Assembly (NCBI RefSeq): GCF_050947335.1 | Contig: NW_027473690.1 | Span: 111,607-175,606 of the forward strand | Origin: Megachile rotundata | Taxonomy: Eukaryota; Arthropoda; Insecta; Hymenoptera; Megachilidae | Direction of reading: 5' to 3' | Length of the DNA: 64,000 nucleotides | In this document: one piece after another, positions 43,187 to 59,630 of the stretch | How positions within the stretch are numbered: position 1 is the first letter of the stretch | Layout: each line of letters starts with the position of its first letter | The notes under the pieces: generated by a model | What the model saw: the letters and a program-made list of their open reading frames with translations, nothing else | What the model was told of the DNA's origin: nothing | Database searches by the model: none | Made by a program: the position numbers and the translations under genes

Positions 43187-45478
43187 GCTTATATGATCGA
43201 TAGAACGACAATTACTATACTTATTACTCTTATTATTATGAATCTAACTCATATTATTAACCATATTATGCAGATATGATCGATAGAACTACAATTACTA
43301 TACTCATTACTCTTATTATTATCAATCTAACTCATATTATTAGCCATATTATGCTTATATGATGGATAGAACGAGAATTACTATACTCACTACTCTTAGT
43401 ATTATCAATCTAACTCATATTATTAGCCATATTATGCTTATATTATCGATAGAACGACAATTACTATACTTATTACTGTTATTATTATCAATCTAACTCA
43501 TATTATTAGCCATATTATGCTTAAATGATCGATAGAATGAGAATTACTATACTCACTACTCTTAGTATTATCACTCTAACTCATATTATTAGCCATATTA
43601 TGCTTATATGATCGAGAGAACGACAATTACTATACTTATTACTCTTATTATTATGAATCTAACTCATATTATTAACCATATTATGCCGATATGATCGATA
43701 GAACTACAATTACTATACTCATTACTCTTATTATTATCAATCTAACTCATATTATTAGCCATATTATGCTTATATGATCGACAGAACGACAATTACTATA
43801 CTTATTACTCTTATTATTATCAATCTAACTCATATTATTAGCCATATTATGCTTATATGATCGATGGAACGAGAACTACTATACTCACTACTCTTAGTGT
43901 TATCAATCTAACTCATATTATTAGCCATATTATGCTTAAATGATCGATAGAACGACAATTACTATACTTATTACTCTTATTATTATCAATCTAACTCGTA
44001 TTATTAGCCATATTATGCTTACATGATCGATAGAACGAGAATTACTATACTCACTACTCTTAGTATTATCAATCTAACTCATATTACTAGCCATATTATG
44101 GTTATATTATCGATAGAACGACAATTACTATACTTATTACTGTTATTATTATCAATCTAACTCATATTATTAGCCATATTATGCTTAAATGATCGATAGA
44201 ACTACAATTACTATACTCATTACTCTTATTATTATCAATCTAACTCATATTATTAGCCATATTATGCTTATATGATCGATAGAACGAGAATTACTATACT
44301 CACTACTCTTAGTATTATCAATCTAACTCATATCATTAGCCATATTATGCTTATATGATCGATAGAACGACAATTACTATACTTATTACTCTTATTATTA
44401 TCAATCTAACTCATATTATTGGCCATATTATGCTTATATGATCGATAGAACGAGAACTACTATACTCACTACTCTTAGTATTATCAATCTAACTCATATT
44501 ATTAGCCATTCTATGCTTATATTATCGATAGAACGACAATTACTATACTTATTACTGTTATTATTATCAATCTGACTCATATTATTACCCATATTATGCT
44601 TAAATGGTCGATAGAACGACAATTACTATACTTATTACTGTTATTATTATCAATCTAACTCATATTATTAGCCATATTATGCTTAAATGATCGATAGAAC
44701 GACAATTACTATACTTATTACTCTTATTATTATCAATCTAACTCATATTATTAGCCATATTATGCTTATATGATCGATAGAATGAGAATTACTATATGCA
44801 CTACTCTTAGTATTATCACTCTAACTCATATTATTAGCCTTATTATGCTTATATGATCGATAGAACGACAATTACTATACTTATTACTCTTATTGCTATC
44901 AATCTAACTCATATTATTAGCCATATTATGCTTATATGATCGATAGAACGAGAATTACTATACTCACTACTCTTAGTATTATCAATCTAACTCATATTAT
45001 TAGCCATATTATGCTTATATGATCGATAGAACGACAATTACTATACTTATTACTCTTATTATTATGAATCTAACTCATATTATTAACCATATTATGCAGA
45101 TATGATCGATAGAACTACAATTACTATACTCATTACTCTTATTATTATCAATCTAACTCATATTATTAGCCATATTATGCTTATATGATGGATAGAACGA
45201 GAATTACTATACTCACTACTCTTAGTATTATCAATCTAACTCATATTATTAGCCATATTATGCTTATATTATCGATAGAACGACAATTACTATACTTATT
45301 ACTGTTATTATTATCAATCTAACTCATATTATTAGCCATATTATGCTTAAATGATCGATAGAATGAGAATTACTATACTCACTACTCTTAGTATTATCAC
45401 TCTAACTCATATTATTAGCCATATTATGCTTATATGATCGAGAGAACGACAATTACTATACTTATTACTCTTATTATT
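42420..45478 (-). repeat. 22-monomer-spaced HOR (1,826 bp)
   Basis: About 42420-43652 matches about 44246-45478 at a spacing of 22 x 83 bp. Shared markers are TTGGCCATATT, CCATTCTATGC, TAAATGGTCGATAG, CTTATTGCTATC (43063, 44889) and GATGGATAG (monomers from 43354 and 45180). It overlaps the end of the 20-monomer block, so this region was amplified more than once. Confidence 0.8.
43621..44690 (-). repeat. 1.07-kb segment duplicated 14,940 bp away (first copy)
   Basis: Aligns with 58561-59630 at a distance of exactly 180 monomers. By eye there are about five substitutions (for example CTTAGTGTTATC against CTTAGTATTATC, and CATATCATTAGCC against CATATTATTAGCC). The flanks on both sides differ. 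It is a dispersed duplicate inside one array and not a tandem copy. Confidence 0.85.
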
Positions 45479-46061
45479 ATCAATCTAACTCATATTATTA
45501 GCCTTATTATGCTTATATGATCGATAGAACGACAAGTACTGTAGTTATTACTCTTATTATTATCAATCTAACTCATATTATTAGCCATATTATGCTTATA
45601 TGATCGATAGAACGAGAATTACTATACTCACTACTCTTAGTATTATCACTCTAACTCATATTATTAGCCTTATTATGCTTATATGATCGATAGAACGACA
45701 ATTACTATACTTATTACTCTTATTACTATCAATCTAACTCATATTATTAGCCATATTATGCTCATATGATCGAGAGAACGACAATTACTATACTTATTAC
45801 TCTTATTATTATCAATCTAACTCATATTATTAGCCTTATTATGCTTATATGATCGATAGAACGACAATTACTGTAGTTATTACTCTTATTATTATCAATC
45901 TAACTCATATTATTAGCCATATTATGCTTATATGATCGATAGAACGAGAATTACTATACTCACTACTCTTAGTATTATCAATCTAACTCATATTATTAGC
46001 CATATTATGCTTATATGATCGATGGAACGAGAACTACTATACTCACTACTCTTAGTATTAT

Positions 46062-49000
46062 CAATCTAACTCATATTATTAGCCATATTATGCTTATATT
46101 ATCGATAGAACGACAATTACTATACTTAGTACTGTTATTATTATCAATCTGACTCATATTATTACCCATATTATGCTTAAATGATCGATAGAACGACAAT
46201 TACTATACTTATTACTCTTATTATTATCAATCTAACTCGTATTATTAGCCATATTATGCTTACATGATCGATAGAACGACAAATACTATACTTATTACTC
46301 TTATTATTATCAATCTATATCATATTATTAGCCATATTATGTCGATATGATCGATAGAACTACAATTACTGTACTCATTACTCTTATTATTATCAATCTA
46401 ACTCATATTATTAGCCATATTATGCTTATATGATCGATAGAACGAGAATTACTATACTCACTACTCTTAGTATTATCAATCTAACTCATATTATTAGCCA
46501 TATTATGCTTATATGATCGATAGAACGACAATTACTATACTTATTACTCTTATTATTATCCATCTAACTCATATTATTAGCCATATTATGCCGATATGAT
46601 CGATAGAACTACAATTACTGTACTCATTACTCTTATTATTATCAATCTAACTCATATTATTAGCCATATTATGCTTATATGATCGATGGAACGAGAACTA
46701 CTATACTCACTACTCTTAGTATTATCAATCTAACTCATATTATTAGCCATATTATGCTTAAATGATCGATAGAACGACAATTACTATACTTATTACTCTT
46801 ATTATTATCAATCTAACTCGTATTATTAGCCATATTATGCTTACATGATCGATAGAACGACAAATACTATACTTATTACTCTTATTATTATCAATTTATA
46901 TCATATTATTAGCCATATTATGCTTATATGATCGATAGAACGACAATTACTGTAGTTATTACTCTTATTATTATCAATCTAACTCATATTATTAGCCATA
47001 TTTTGCTTATATGATCGACAGAACTACAATTACTATACACATTACTCTTATTATTATCAATCTAACCCATATTATTAGCCATATTATGCTCATATGATCG
47101 AGAGAACGACAATTACTATACTTATTACTCTTATTATTATCAATCTAACTCATATTATTAGCCTTATTATGCTTATATGATCGATAGAACGACAATTACT
47201 GTAGTTATTACTCTTATTATTATCAATCTAACTCATATTATTAGCCATATTATGCTTATATGATCGATAGAACGAGAATTACTATACTCACTACTCTTAG
47301 TATTATCAATCTAACTCATATTATTAGCCATATTATGCTTATATGATCGATAGAACGACAATTACTATACTTATTACTCTTATTATTATCAATCTAACTC
47401 ATATTATTAGCCATATTATGATTATATGATCGATGGAACGAGAACTACTATACTCACTACTCTTAGTATTATCAATCTAACTCATATTATTAGCCATATT
47501 ATGCTTAAATGATCGATAGAACGACAATTACTATACTTATTACTCTTATTATTATCAATCTAACTCGTATTATTAGCCATATTATGCTTACATGATCGAT
47601 AGAACGACAAATACTATACTTATTACTCTTATTATTATCAATTTATATCATATTATTAGCCATATTATGCTTATATGATCGATAGAACGACAATTACTGT
47701 AGTTATTACTCTTATTATTATCAATCTAACTCATATTATTAGCCATATTATGCTTATATTATCGATAGAACGACAGTTACTATACTTATTACTGTTATTA
47801 TTATCAATCTAACTCATATTATTAGCCATATTATGCTTATATGATCGATAGAATGAGAATTACAATACACACTACTCTTAGTATTATCACTCTAACTCAT
47901 ATTATTAGCCTTATTATGCTTATATGATCGATAGAACGACAATTACTGTAGTTATTACTCTTATTATTATCAATCTAACTCATATTATTAGCCATATTTT
48001 GCTTATATGATCGATAGAACTACAATTACTATACCCATTACTCTTATTATTATCAATCTAACTCATATTATTAGCCATATTATGCTTATATGATCGATAG
48101 AATGAGAATTACTATACTCACTACTCTTAGTATTATCACTCTAACGCATATTATTAGCCTCATTATGCATATATGATCGATAGAACGACAATTACTATAC
48201 TTATTACTCTCATTACTATCCATCTAACTCATATTATTAGCCATATTATGCTTATATGATCGATAGAACGAGAATTACTATACTCACTACTCTTAGTATT
48301 ATCAATCTAACTCATATTATTAGCCATATTATGCTTATATGATCGATAGAACGACAATTACTATACTTATTACTCTTATTATTATGAATCTAACTCATAT
48401 TATTAACCATATTATGCCGATATGATCGATAGAACTACAATTACTATACTCATTACTCTTATTATTATCAATCTAACTCATATTATTAGCCATATTATGC
48501 TTATATGATCGACAGAACGACAATTACTATACTTATTACTCTTATTATTATCAATCTAACTCATATTATTAGCCATATTATGCTTATATGATCGATGGAA
48601 CGAGAACTACTATACTCACTACTCTTAGTATTATCAATCTAACTCGTATTATTAGCCATATTATGCTTACATGATCGATAGAACGACAAATACTATACTT
48701 ATTACTCTTATTATTATCAATCTATATCATATTATTAGCCATATTATGCTTATATGATCGATAGAACGACAATTACTATACTCACTACTCTTAGTATTAT
48801 CAATCTAATTCATATTATTAGCCATATTATGCTTATATTATCGATAGAACGACAGTTACTATACTTATTACTGTTATTATTATCAATCTAACTCATATTA
48901 TTAGCCATATTATGCTTATATGATCGATAGAATGAGAATTACAATACACACTACTCTTAGTATTATCACTCTAACTCATATTATTAGCCTTATTATGCTT

Positions 49001-50504
49001 ATATGATCGATAGAACGACAATTACTGTAGTTATTACTCTTATTATTATCAATCTAACTCATATTATTAGCCATATTTTGCCGATATGATCGATAGAACT
49101 ACAATTACTATACTCATTACTCTTATTATTATCAATCTAACTCATATTATTAGCCATATTATGCTTATATGATCGATAGAATGAGAATTACTATACTCAC
49201 TACTCTTAGTATTATCACTCTAACTCATATTATTAGCCTTATTATGCTTATATTATCGATAGAACGACAGTTACTATACTTATTACTGTTATTATTATCA
49301 ATCTAACTCATATTATTAGCCATATTATGCTTATATGATCGATAGAACGAGAACTACTATACTCACTACTCTTAGTATTATCAATCTAACTCATATTATT
49401 AGCCATATTATGCTTATATTATCGATAGAACGACAATTACTATACTTATTACTGTTATTATTATCAATCTGACTCATATTATTACCCATATTATGCTTAA
49501 ATGATCGATAGAACGACAATTACTATACTTATTACTGTTATTATTATCAATCTAACTCATATTATTAGCCATATTATGCTTAAATGATCGATAGATCTAC
49601 AATTACTATACTCATTACTCTTATTATTATCAATCTAACTCATATTATTAGCCATATTATGCTTATATGATCGATAGAACGAGAATTACTATACTCACTA
49701 CTCTTAGTATTATCAATCTAACTCATATTATTAGCCATATTATGCTTATATGATCGATAGAACGACAATTACTATACTTATTACTCTTATTATTATCAAT
49801 CTAACTCATATTATTAGCCATATTATGCTTATATGATCGATAGAACGAGAATTACTATACTCACTACTCTTAGTATTATCAATCTAACTCATATTATTAG
49901 CCATATTATGCTTATATGATCGATAGAACGACAATTACTATACTTATTACTCTTATTATTATGAATCTAACTCATATTATTCACCATATTATGCCGATAT
50001 GATCGATAGAACTACAATTACTATACTCATTACTCTTATTATTATCAATCTAACTCATATTATTAGCCATATTATGCTTATATGATCGATAGAATGAGAA
50101 TTACTATACTCACTACTCTTAGTATTATCACTCTAACTCATATTATTAGCCTTATTATGCTTATATGATCGATAGAACGACAATTACTATACTTATTACT
50201 CTTATTACTATCAATCTAACTCATATTATTAGCCATATTATGCTTATATGATCGATAGAGCGAGAATTACTATACTCACTACTCTTAGTATTATCAATCT
50301 AACTCATATTATTAGCCATATTATGGTTATATTATCGATAGAACGACAATTACTATACTTATTACTGTTATTATTATCAATCTAACTCATATTATTAGCC
50401 ATATTATGCTTAAATGATCGATAGAATGAGAATTACTATACTCACTACTCTTAGTATTATCACTCTAACTCATATTATTAGCCATATTATGCTCATATGA
50501 TCGA
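46062..50504 (-). repeat. First copy of a 4.44-kb duplicated block
   Basis: Matches 50793-55235 at a spacing of 4,731 bp (57 monomers). The rare markers I compared agree: CTTAGTACTG (46125), TATGTCGATATG (near 46340), CAATTTATATC, ATTATGATTATATG (47417), CTAACGCATATT (near 48142), CTAATTCATATT (near 48806), TTTTGCCGATATG (near 49077) and AGAGCGAGAATTACTATAC. The right end is sharp: after GCTCATATGATCGA this copy continues with TGGAACGAG and the second with GAGAACGAC. Confidence 0.88.
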
Positions 50505-50792
50505 TGGAACGAGAACTACTATACTCACTACTCTTAGTATTATCAATCTAACTCATATTATTAGCCATATTATGCTTAAATGATCGATAGAACGACAATT
50601 ACTATACTTATTACTCTTATTATTATCAATCTAACTCGTATTATTAGCCATATTATGCTTACATGATCGATAGAACGACAAATACTATACTTATTACTCT
50701 TATTATTATCAATTTATATCATATTATTAGCCATATTATGCTTATATGATCGATAGAACGACAATTACTGTAGTTATTACTCTTATTATTAT
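50505..50792 (-). repeat. Junction between the two 4.44-kb copies (about 3.5 monomers)
   Basis: A short run of monomers joins the end of the first copy to the start of the second. It has the subtype order GATGGAACGAGAACTAC, then TTAAATG with CTCGTATTATT, then CTTACATG with CAATTTATATC, then CTGTAGTTATT. The same run occurs inside the blocks (near 46684-46970), so the junction is probably a crossover between misaligned copies. It contains no foreign sequence. Confidence 0.65.
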
Positions 50793-53700
50793 CAATCTAA
50801 CTCATATTATTAGCCATATTATGCTTATATTATCGATAGAACGACAATTACTATACTTAGTACTGTTATTATTATCAATCTGACTCATATTATTACCCAT
50901 ATTATGCTTAAATGATCGATAGAACGACAATTACTATACTTATTACTCTTATTATTATCAATCTAACTCGTATTATTAGCCATATTATGCTTACATGATC
51001 GATAGAACGACAAATACTATACTTATTACTCTTATTATTATCAATCTATATCATATTATTAGCCATATTATGTCGATATGATCGATAGAACTACAATTAC
51101 TGTACTCATTACTCTTATTATTATCAATCTAACTCATATTATTAGCCATATTATGCTTATATGATCGATAGAACGAGAATTACTATACTCACTACTCTTA
51201 GTATTATCAATCTAACTCATATTATTAGCCATATTATGCTTATATGATCGATAGAACGACAATTACTATACTTATTACTCTTATTATTATCCATCTAACT
51301 CATATTATTAGCCATATTATGCCGATATGATCGATAGAACTACAATTACTGTACTCATTACTCTTATTATTATCAATCTAACTCATATTATTAGCCATAT
51401 TATGCTTATATGATCGATGGAACGAGAACTACTATACTCACTACTCTTAGTATTATCAATCTAACTCATATTATTAGCCATATTATGCTTAAATGATCGA
51501 TAGAACGACAATTACTATACTTATTACTCTTATTATTATCAATCTAACTCGTATTATTAGCCATATTATGCTTACATGATCGATAGAACGACAAATACTA
51601 TACTTATTACTCTTATTATTATCAATTTATATCATATTATTAGCCATATTATGCTTATATGATCGATAGAACGACAATTACTGTAGTTATTACTCTTATT
51701 ATTATCAATCTAACTCATATTATTAGCCATATTTTGCTTATATGATCGACAGAACTACAATTACTATACACATTACTCTTATTATTATCAATCTAACCCA
51801 TATTATTAGCCATATTATGCTCATATGATCGAGAGAACGACAATTACTATACTTATTACTCTTATTATTATCAATCTAACTCATATTATTAGCCTTATTA
51901 TGCTTATATGATCGATAGAACGACAATTACTGTAGTTATTACTCTTATTATTATCAATCTAACTCATATTATTAGCCATATTATGCTTATATGATCGATA
52001 GAACGAGAATTACTATACTCACTACTCTTAGTATTATCAATCTAACTCATATTATTAGCCATATTATGCTTATATGATCGATAGAACGACAATTACTATA
52101 CTTATTACTCTTATTATTATCAATCTAACTCATATTATTAGCCATATTATGATTATATGATCGATGGAACGAGAACTACTATACTCACTACTCTTAGTAT
52201 TATCAATCTAACTCATATTATTAGCCATATTATGCTTAAATGATCGATAGAACGACAATTACTATACTTATTACTCTTATTATTATCAATCTAACTCGTA
52301 TTATTAGCCATATTATGCTTACATGATCGATAGAACGACAAATACTATACTTATTACTCTTATTATTATCAATTTATATCATATTATTAGCCATATTATG
52401 CTTATATGATCGATAGAACGACAATTACTGTAGTTATTACTCTTATTATTATCAATCTAACTCATATTATTAGCCATATTATGCTTATATTATCGATAGA
52501 ACGACAGTTACTATACTTATTACTGTTATTATTATCAATCTAACTCATATTATTAGCCATATTATGCTTATATGATCGATAGAATGAGAATTACAATACA
52601 CACTACTCTTAGTATTATCACTCTAACTCATATTATTAGCCTTATTATGCTTATATGATCGATAGAACGACAATTACTGTAGTTATTACTCTTATTATTA
52701 TCAATCTAACTCATATTATTAGCCATATTTTGCTTATATGATCGATAGAACTACAATTACTATACCCATTACTCTTATTATTATCAATCTAACTCATATT
52801 ATTAGCCATATTATGCTTATATGATCGATAGAATGAGAATTACTATACTCACTACTCTTAGTATTATCACTCTAACGCATATTATTAGCCTCATTATGCA
52901 TATATGATCGATAGAACGACAATTACTATACTTATTACTCTCATTACTATCCATCTAACTCATATTATTAGCCATATTATGCTTATATGATCGATAGAAC
53001 GAGAATTACTATACTCACTACTCTTAGTATTATCAATCTAACTCATATTATTAGCCATATTATGCTTATATGATCGATAGAACGACAATTACTATACTTA
53101 TTACTCTTATTATTATGAATCTAACTCATATTATTAACCATATTATGCCGATATGATCGATAGAACTACAATTACTATACTCATTACTCTTATTATTATC
53201 AATCTAACTCATATTATTAGCCATATTATGCTTATATGATCGACAGAACGACAATTACTATACTTATTACTCTTATTATTATCAATCTAACTCATATTAT
53301 TAGCCATATTATGCTTATATGATCGATGGAACGAGAACTACTATACTCACTACTCTTAGTATTATCAATCTAACTCGTATTATTAGCCATATTATGCTTA
53401 CATGATCGATAGAACGACAAATACTATACTTATTACTCTTATTATTATCAATCTATATCATATTATTAGCCATATTATGCTTATATGATCGATAGAACGA
53501 CAATTACTATACTCACTACTCTTAGTATTATCAATCTAATTCATATTATTAGCCATATTATGCTTATATTATCGATAGAACGACAGTTACTATACTTATT
53601 ACTGTTATTATTATCAATCTAACTCATATTATTAGCCATATTATGCTTATATGATCGATAGAATGAGAATTACAATACACACTACTCTTAGTATTATCAC

Positions 53701-55235
53701 TCTAACTCATATTATTAGCCTTATTATGCTTATATGATCGATAGAACGACAATTACTGTAGTTATTACTCTTATTATTATCAATCTAACTCATATTATTA
53801 GCCATATTTTGCCGATATGATCGATAGAACTACAATTACTATACTCATTACTCTTATTATTATCAATCTAACTCATATTATTAGCCATATTATGCTTATA
53901 TGATCGATAGAATGAGAATTACTATACTCACTACTCTTAGTATTATCACTCTAACTCATATTATTAGCCTTATTATGCTTATATTATCGATAGAACGACA
54001 GTTACTATACTTATTACTGTTATTATTATCAATCTAACTCATATTATTAGCCATATTATGCTTATATGATCGATAGAACGAGAACTACTATACTCACTAC
54101 TCTTAGTATTATCAATCTAACTCATATTATTAGCCATATTATGCTTATATTATCGATAGAACGACAATTACTATACTTATTACTGTTATTATTATCAATC
54201 TGACTCATATTATTACCCATATTATGCTTAAATGATCGATAGAACGACAATTACTATACTTATTACTGTTATTATTATCAATCTAACTCATATTATTAGC
54301 CATATTATGCTTAAATGATCGATAGATCTACAATTACTATACTCATTACTCTTATTATTATCAATCTAACTCATATTATTAGCCATATTATGCTTATATG
54401 ATCGATAGAACGAGAATTACTATACTCACTACTCTTAGTATTATCAATCTAACTCATATTATTAGCCATATTATGCTTATATGATCGATAGAACGACAAT
54501 TACTATACTTATTACTCTTATTATTATCAATCTAACTCATATTATTAGCCATATTATGCTTATATGATCGATAGAACGAGAATTACTATACTCACTACTC
54601 TTAGTATTATCAATCTAACTCATATTATTAGCCATATTATGCTTATATGATCGATAGAACGACAATTACTATACTTATTACTCTTATTATTATGAATCTA
54701 ACTCATATTATTCACCATATTATGCCGATATGATCGATAGAACTACAATTACTATACTCATTACTCTTATTATTATCAATCTAACTCATATTATTAGCCA
54801 TATTATGCTTATATGATCGATAGAATGAGAATTACTATACTCACTACTCTTAGTATTATCACTCTAACTCATATTATTAGCCTTATTATGCTTATATGAT
54901 CGATAGAACGACAATTACTATACTTATTACTCTTATTACTATCAATCTAACTCATATTATTAGCCATATTATGCTTATATGATCGATAGAGCGAGAATTA
55001 CTATACTCACTACTCTTAGTATTATCAATCTAACTCATATTATTAGCCATATTATGGTTATATTATCGATAGAACGACAATTACTATACTTATTACTGTT
55101 ATTATTATCAATCTAACTCATATTATTAGCCATATTATGCTTAAATGATCGATAGAATGAGAATTACTATACTCACTACTCTTAGTATTATCACTCTAAC
55201 TCATATTATTAGCCATATTATGCTCATATGATCGA
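50793..55235 (-). repeat. Second copy of the 4.44-kb duplicated block
   Basis: Corresponds to 46062-50504, with the same rare markers displaced by 4,731 bp (CTTAGTACTG at 50856, ATTATGATTATATG at 52148). Beyond 55235 the sequence proceeds as a copy of about 51830-53530, displaced by 41 monomers (3,403 bp). Part of this block is therefore present three times: about 47.09-48.79, 51.83-53.53 and 55.23-56.93 kb. Confidence 0.88.
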
Positions 55236-58200
55236 GAGAACGACAATTACTATACTTATTACTCTTATTATTATCAATCTAACTCATATTATTAGCCTTA
55301 TTATGCTTATATGATCGATAGAACGACAATTACTGTAGTTATTACTCTTATTATTATCAATCTAACTCATATTATTAGCCATATTATGCTTATATGATCG
55401 ATAGAACGAGAATTACTATACTCACTACTCTTAGTATTATCAATCTAACTCATATTATTAGCCATATTATGCTTATATGATCGATAGAACGACAATTACT
55501 ATACTTATTACTCTTATTATTATCAATCTAACTCATATTATTAGCCATATTATGATTATATGATCGATGGAACGAGAACTACTATACTCACTACTCTTAG
55601 TATTATCAATCTAACTCATATTATTAGCCATATTATGCTTAAATGATCGATAGAACGACAATTACTATACTTATTACTCTTATTATTATCAATCTAACTC
55701 GTATTATTAGCCATATTATGCTTACATGATCGATAGAACGACAAATACTATACTTATTACTCTTATTATTATCAATTTATATCATATTATTAGCCATATT
55801 ATGCTTATATGATCGATAGAACGACAATTACTGTAGTTATTACTCTTATTATTATCAATCTAACTCATATTATTAGCCATATTATGCTTATATTATCGAT
55901 AGAACGACAGTTACTATACTTATTACTGTTATTATTATCAATCTAACTCATATTATTAGCCATATTATGCTTATATGATCGATAGAATGAGAATTACAAT
56001 ACACACTACTCTTAGTATTATCACTCTAACTCATATTATTAGCCTTATTATGCTTATATGATCGATAGAACGACAATTACTGTAGTTATTACTCTTATTA
56101 TTATCAATCTAACTCATATTATTAGCCATATTTTGCTTATATGATCGATAGAACTACAATTACTATACCCATTACTCTTATTATTATCAATCTAACTCAT
56201 ATTATTAGCCATATTATGCTTATATGATCGATAGAATGAGAATTACTATACTCACTACTCTTAGTATTATCACTCTAACGCATATTATTAGCCTCATTAT
56301 GCATATATGATCGATAGAACGACAATTACTATACTTATTACTCTCATTACTATCCATCTAACTCATATTATTAGCCATATTATGCTTATATGATCGATAG
56401 AACGAGAATTACTATACTCACTACTCTTAGTATTATCAATCTAACTCATATTATTAGCCATATTATGCTTATATGATCGATAGAACGACAATTACTATAC
56501 TTATTACTCTTATTATTATGAATCTAACTCATATTATTAACCATATTATGCCGATATGATCGATAGAACTACAATTACTATACTCATTACTCTTATTATT
56601 ATCAATCTAACTCATATTATTAGCCATATTATGCTTATATGATCGACAGAACGACAATTACTATACTTATTACTCTTATTATTATCAATCTAACTCATAT
56701 TATTAGCCATATTATGCTTATATGATCGATGGAACGAGAACTACTATACTCACTACTCTTAGTATTATCAATCTAACTCGTATTATTAGCCATATTATGC
56801 TTACATGATCGATAGAACGACAAATACTATACTTATTACTCTTATTATTATCAATCTATATCATATTATTAGCCATATTATGCTTATATGATCGATAGAA
56901 CGACAATTACTATACTCACTACTCTTAGTATTATCAATCTAACTCATATTATTAGCCATATTATGCTTATATTATCGATAGAACGACAGTTACTATACTT
57001 ATTACTGTTATTATTATCAATCTAACTCATATTATTAGCCATATTATGCTTATATGATCGATAGAATGAGAATTACAATACACACTACTCTTAGTATTAT
57101 CACTCTAACTCATATTATTAGCCTTATTATGCTTATATGATCGATAGAACGACAATTACTGTAGTTATTACTCTTATTATTATCAATCTAACTCATATTA
57201 TTAGCCATATTTTGCTTATATGATCGATAGAACTACAATTACTATACCCATTACTCTTATTATTATCAATCTAACTCATATTATTAGCCATATTATGCTT
57301 ATATGATCGATAGAATGAGAATTACTATACTCACTACTCTTAGTATTATCACTCTAACGCATATTATTAGCCTCATTATGCATATATGATCGATAGAACG
57401 ACAATTACTATACTTATTACTCTCATTACTATCCATCTAACTCATATTATTAGCCATATTATGCTTATATGATCGATAGAACGAGAATTACTATACTCAC
57501 TACTCTTAGTATTATCAATCTAACTCATATTATTAGCCATATTATGCTTATATGATCGATAGAACGACAATTACTATACTTATTACTCTTATTATTATGA
57601 ATCTAACTCATATTATTAACCATATTATGCCGATATGATCGATAGAACTACAATTACTATACTCATTACTCTTATTATTATCAATCTAACTCATATTATT
57701 AGCCATATTATGCTTATATGATCGACAGAACGACAATTACTATACTTATTACTCTTATTATTATCAATCTAACTCATATTATTAGCCATATTATGCTTAT
57801 ATGATCGATGGAACGAGAACTACTATACTCACTACTCTTAGTATTATCAATCTAACTCATATTATTAGCCATATTATGCTTATATGATCGATAGAACGAC
57901 AATTACTATACTCACTACTCTTAGTATTATCAATCTAACTCATATTATTAGCCATATTATGCTTATATTATCGATAGAACGACAGTTACTATACTTATTA
58001 CTGTTATTATTATCAATCTAACTCATATTATTAGCCATATTATGCTTATATGATCGATAGAATGAGAATTACAATACACACTACTCTTAGTATTATCACT
58101 CTAACTCATATTATTAGCCTTATTATGCTTATATGATCGATAGAACGACAATTACTGTAGTTATTACTCTTATTATTATCAATCTAACTCATATTATTAG

Positions 58201-58880
58201 CCATATTTTGCTTATATGATCGATAGAACTACAATTACTATACCCATTACTCTTATTATTATCAATCTAACTCATATTATTAGCCATATTATGCTTATAT
58301 GATCGATAGAATGAGAATTACTATACTCACTACTCTTAGTATTATCACTCTAACGCATATTATTAGCCTCATTATGCATATATGATCGATAGAACGACAA
58401 TTACTATACTTATTACTCTCATTACTATCCATCTAACTCATATTATTAGCCATATTATGCTTATATGATCGATAGAACGAGAATTACTATACTCACTACT
58501 CTTAGTATTATCAATCTAACTCATATTATTAGCCATATTATGCTTATATGATCGATAGAACGACAATTACTATACTTATTACTCTTATTATTATGAATCT
58601 AACTCATATTATTAACCATATTATGCCGATATGATCGATAGAACTACAATTACTATACTCATTACTCTTATTATTATCAATCTAACTCATATTATTAGCC
58701 ATATTATGCTTATATGATCGACAGAACGACAATTACTATACTTATTACTCTTATTATTATCAATCTAACTCATATTATTAGCCATATTATGCTTATATGA
58801 TCGATGGAACGAGAACTACTATACTCACTACTCTTAGTATTATCAATCTAACTCATATTATTAGCCATATTATGCTTAAA
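55236..58880 (-). repeat. Zone of 12- and 13-monomer repeats
   Basis: The marker TTACAATACACACTAC returns at about 55995, 57074 and 58070, which is 13 and then 12 monomers apart. CTAACGCATATTATTAGCC followed by CTCATTATGCATATATG returns near 56275, 57355 and 58350. The 12-monomer form lacks the TTACATGATCG/CTATATC pair and is probably a contracted 13-monomer unit. Confidence 0.8.
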
Positions 58881-59630
58881 TGATCGATAGAACGACAATT
58901 ACTATACTTATTACTCTTATTATTATCAATCTAACTCGTATTATTAGCCATATTATGCTTACATGATCGATAGAACGAGAATTACTATACTCACTACTCT
59001 TAGTATTATCAATCTAACTCATATTACTAGCCATATTATGGTTATATTATCGATAGAACGACAATTACTATACTTATTACTCTTATTATTATCAATCTAA
59101 CTCATATTATTAGCCATATTATGCTTAAATGATCGATAGAACTACAATTACTATACTCATTACTCTTATTATTATCAATCTAACTCATATTATTAGCCAT
59201 ATTATGCTTATATGATCGATAGAACGAGAATTACTATACTCACTACTCTTAGTATTATCAATCTAACTCATATTATTAGCCATATTATGCTTATATGATC
59301 GATAGAACGACAATTACTATACTTATTACTCTTATTATTATCAATCTAACTCATATTATTGGCCATATTATGCTTATATGATCGATAGAACGAGAACTAC
59401 TATACTCACTACTCTTAGTATTATCAATCTAACTCATATTATTAGCCATATTATGCTTATATTATCGATAGAACGACAATTACTATACTTATTACTGTTA
59501 TTATTATCAATCTGACTCATATTATTACCCATATTATGCTTAAATGGTCGATAGAACGACAATTACTATACTTATTACTGTTATTATTATCAATCTAACT
59601 CATATTATTAGCCATATTATGCTTAAATGA
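58561..59630 (-). repeat. 1.07-kb segment duplicated 14,940 bp away (second copy)
   Basis: The counterpart of 43621-44690, in the same orientation and at an exact multiple of 83 bp. It differs at a handful of bases, for example TACTCTTATTATTATC here (near 59078) where the first copy has TACTGTTATTATTATC, and GCCATATTATGC here where the first copy has GCCATTCTATGC. Confidence 0.85.
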
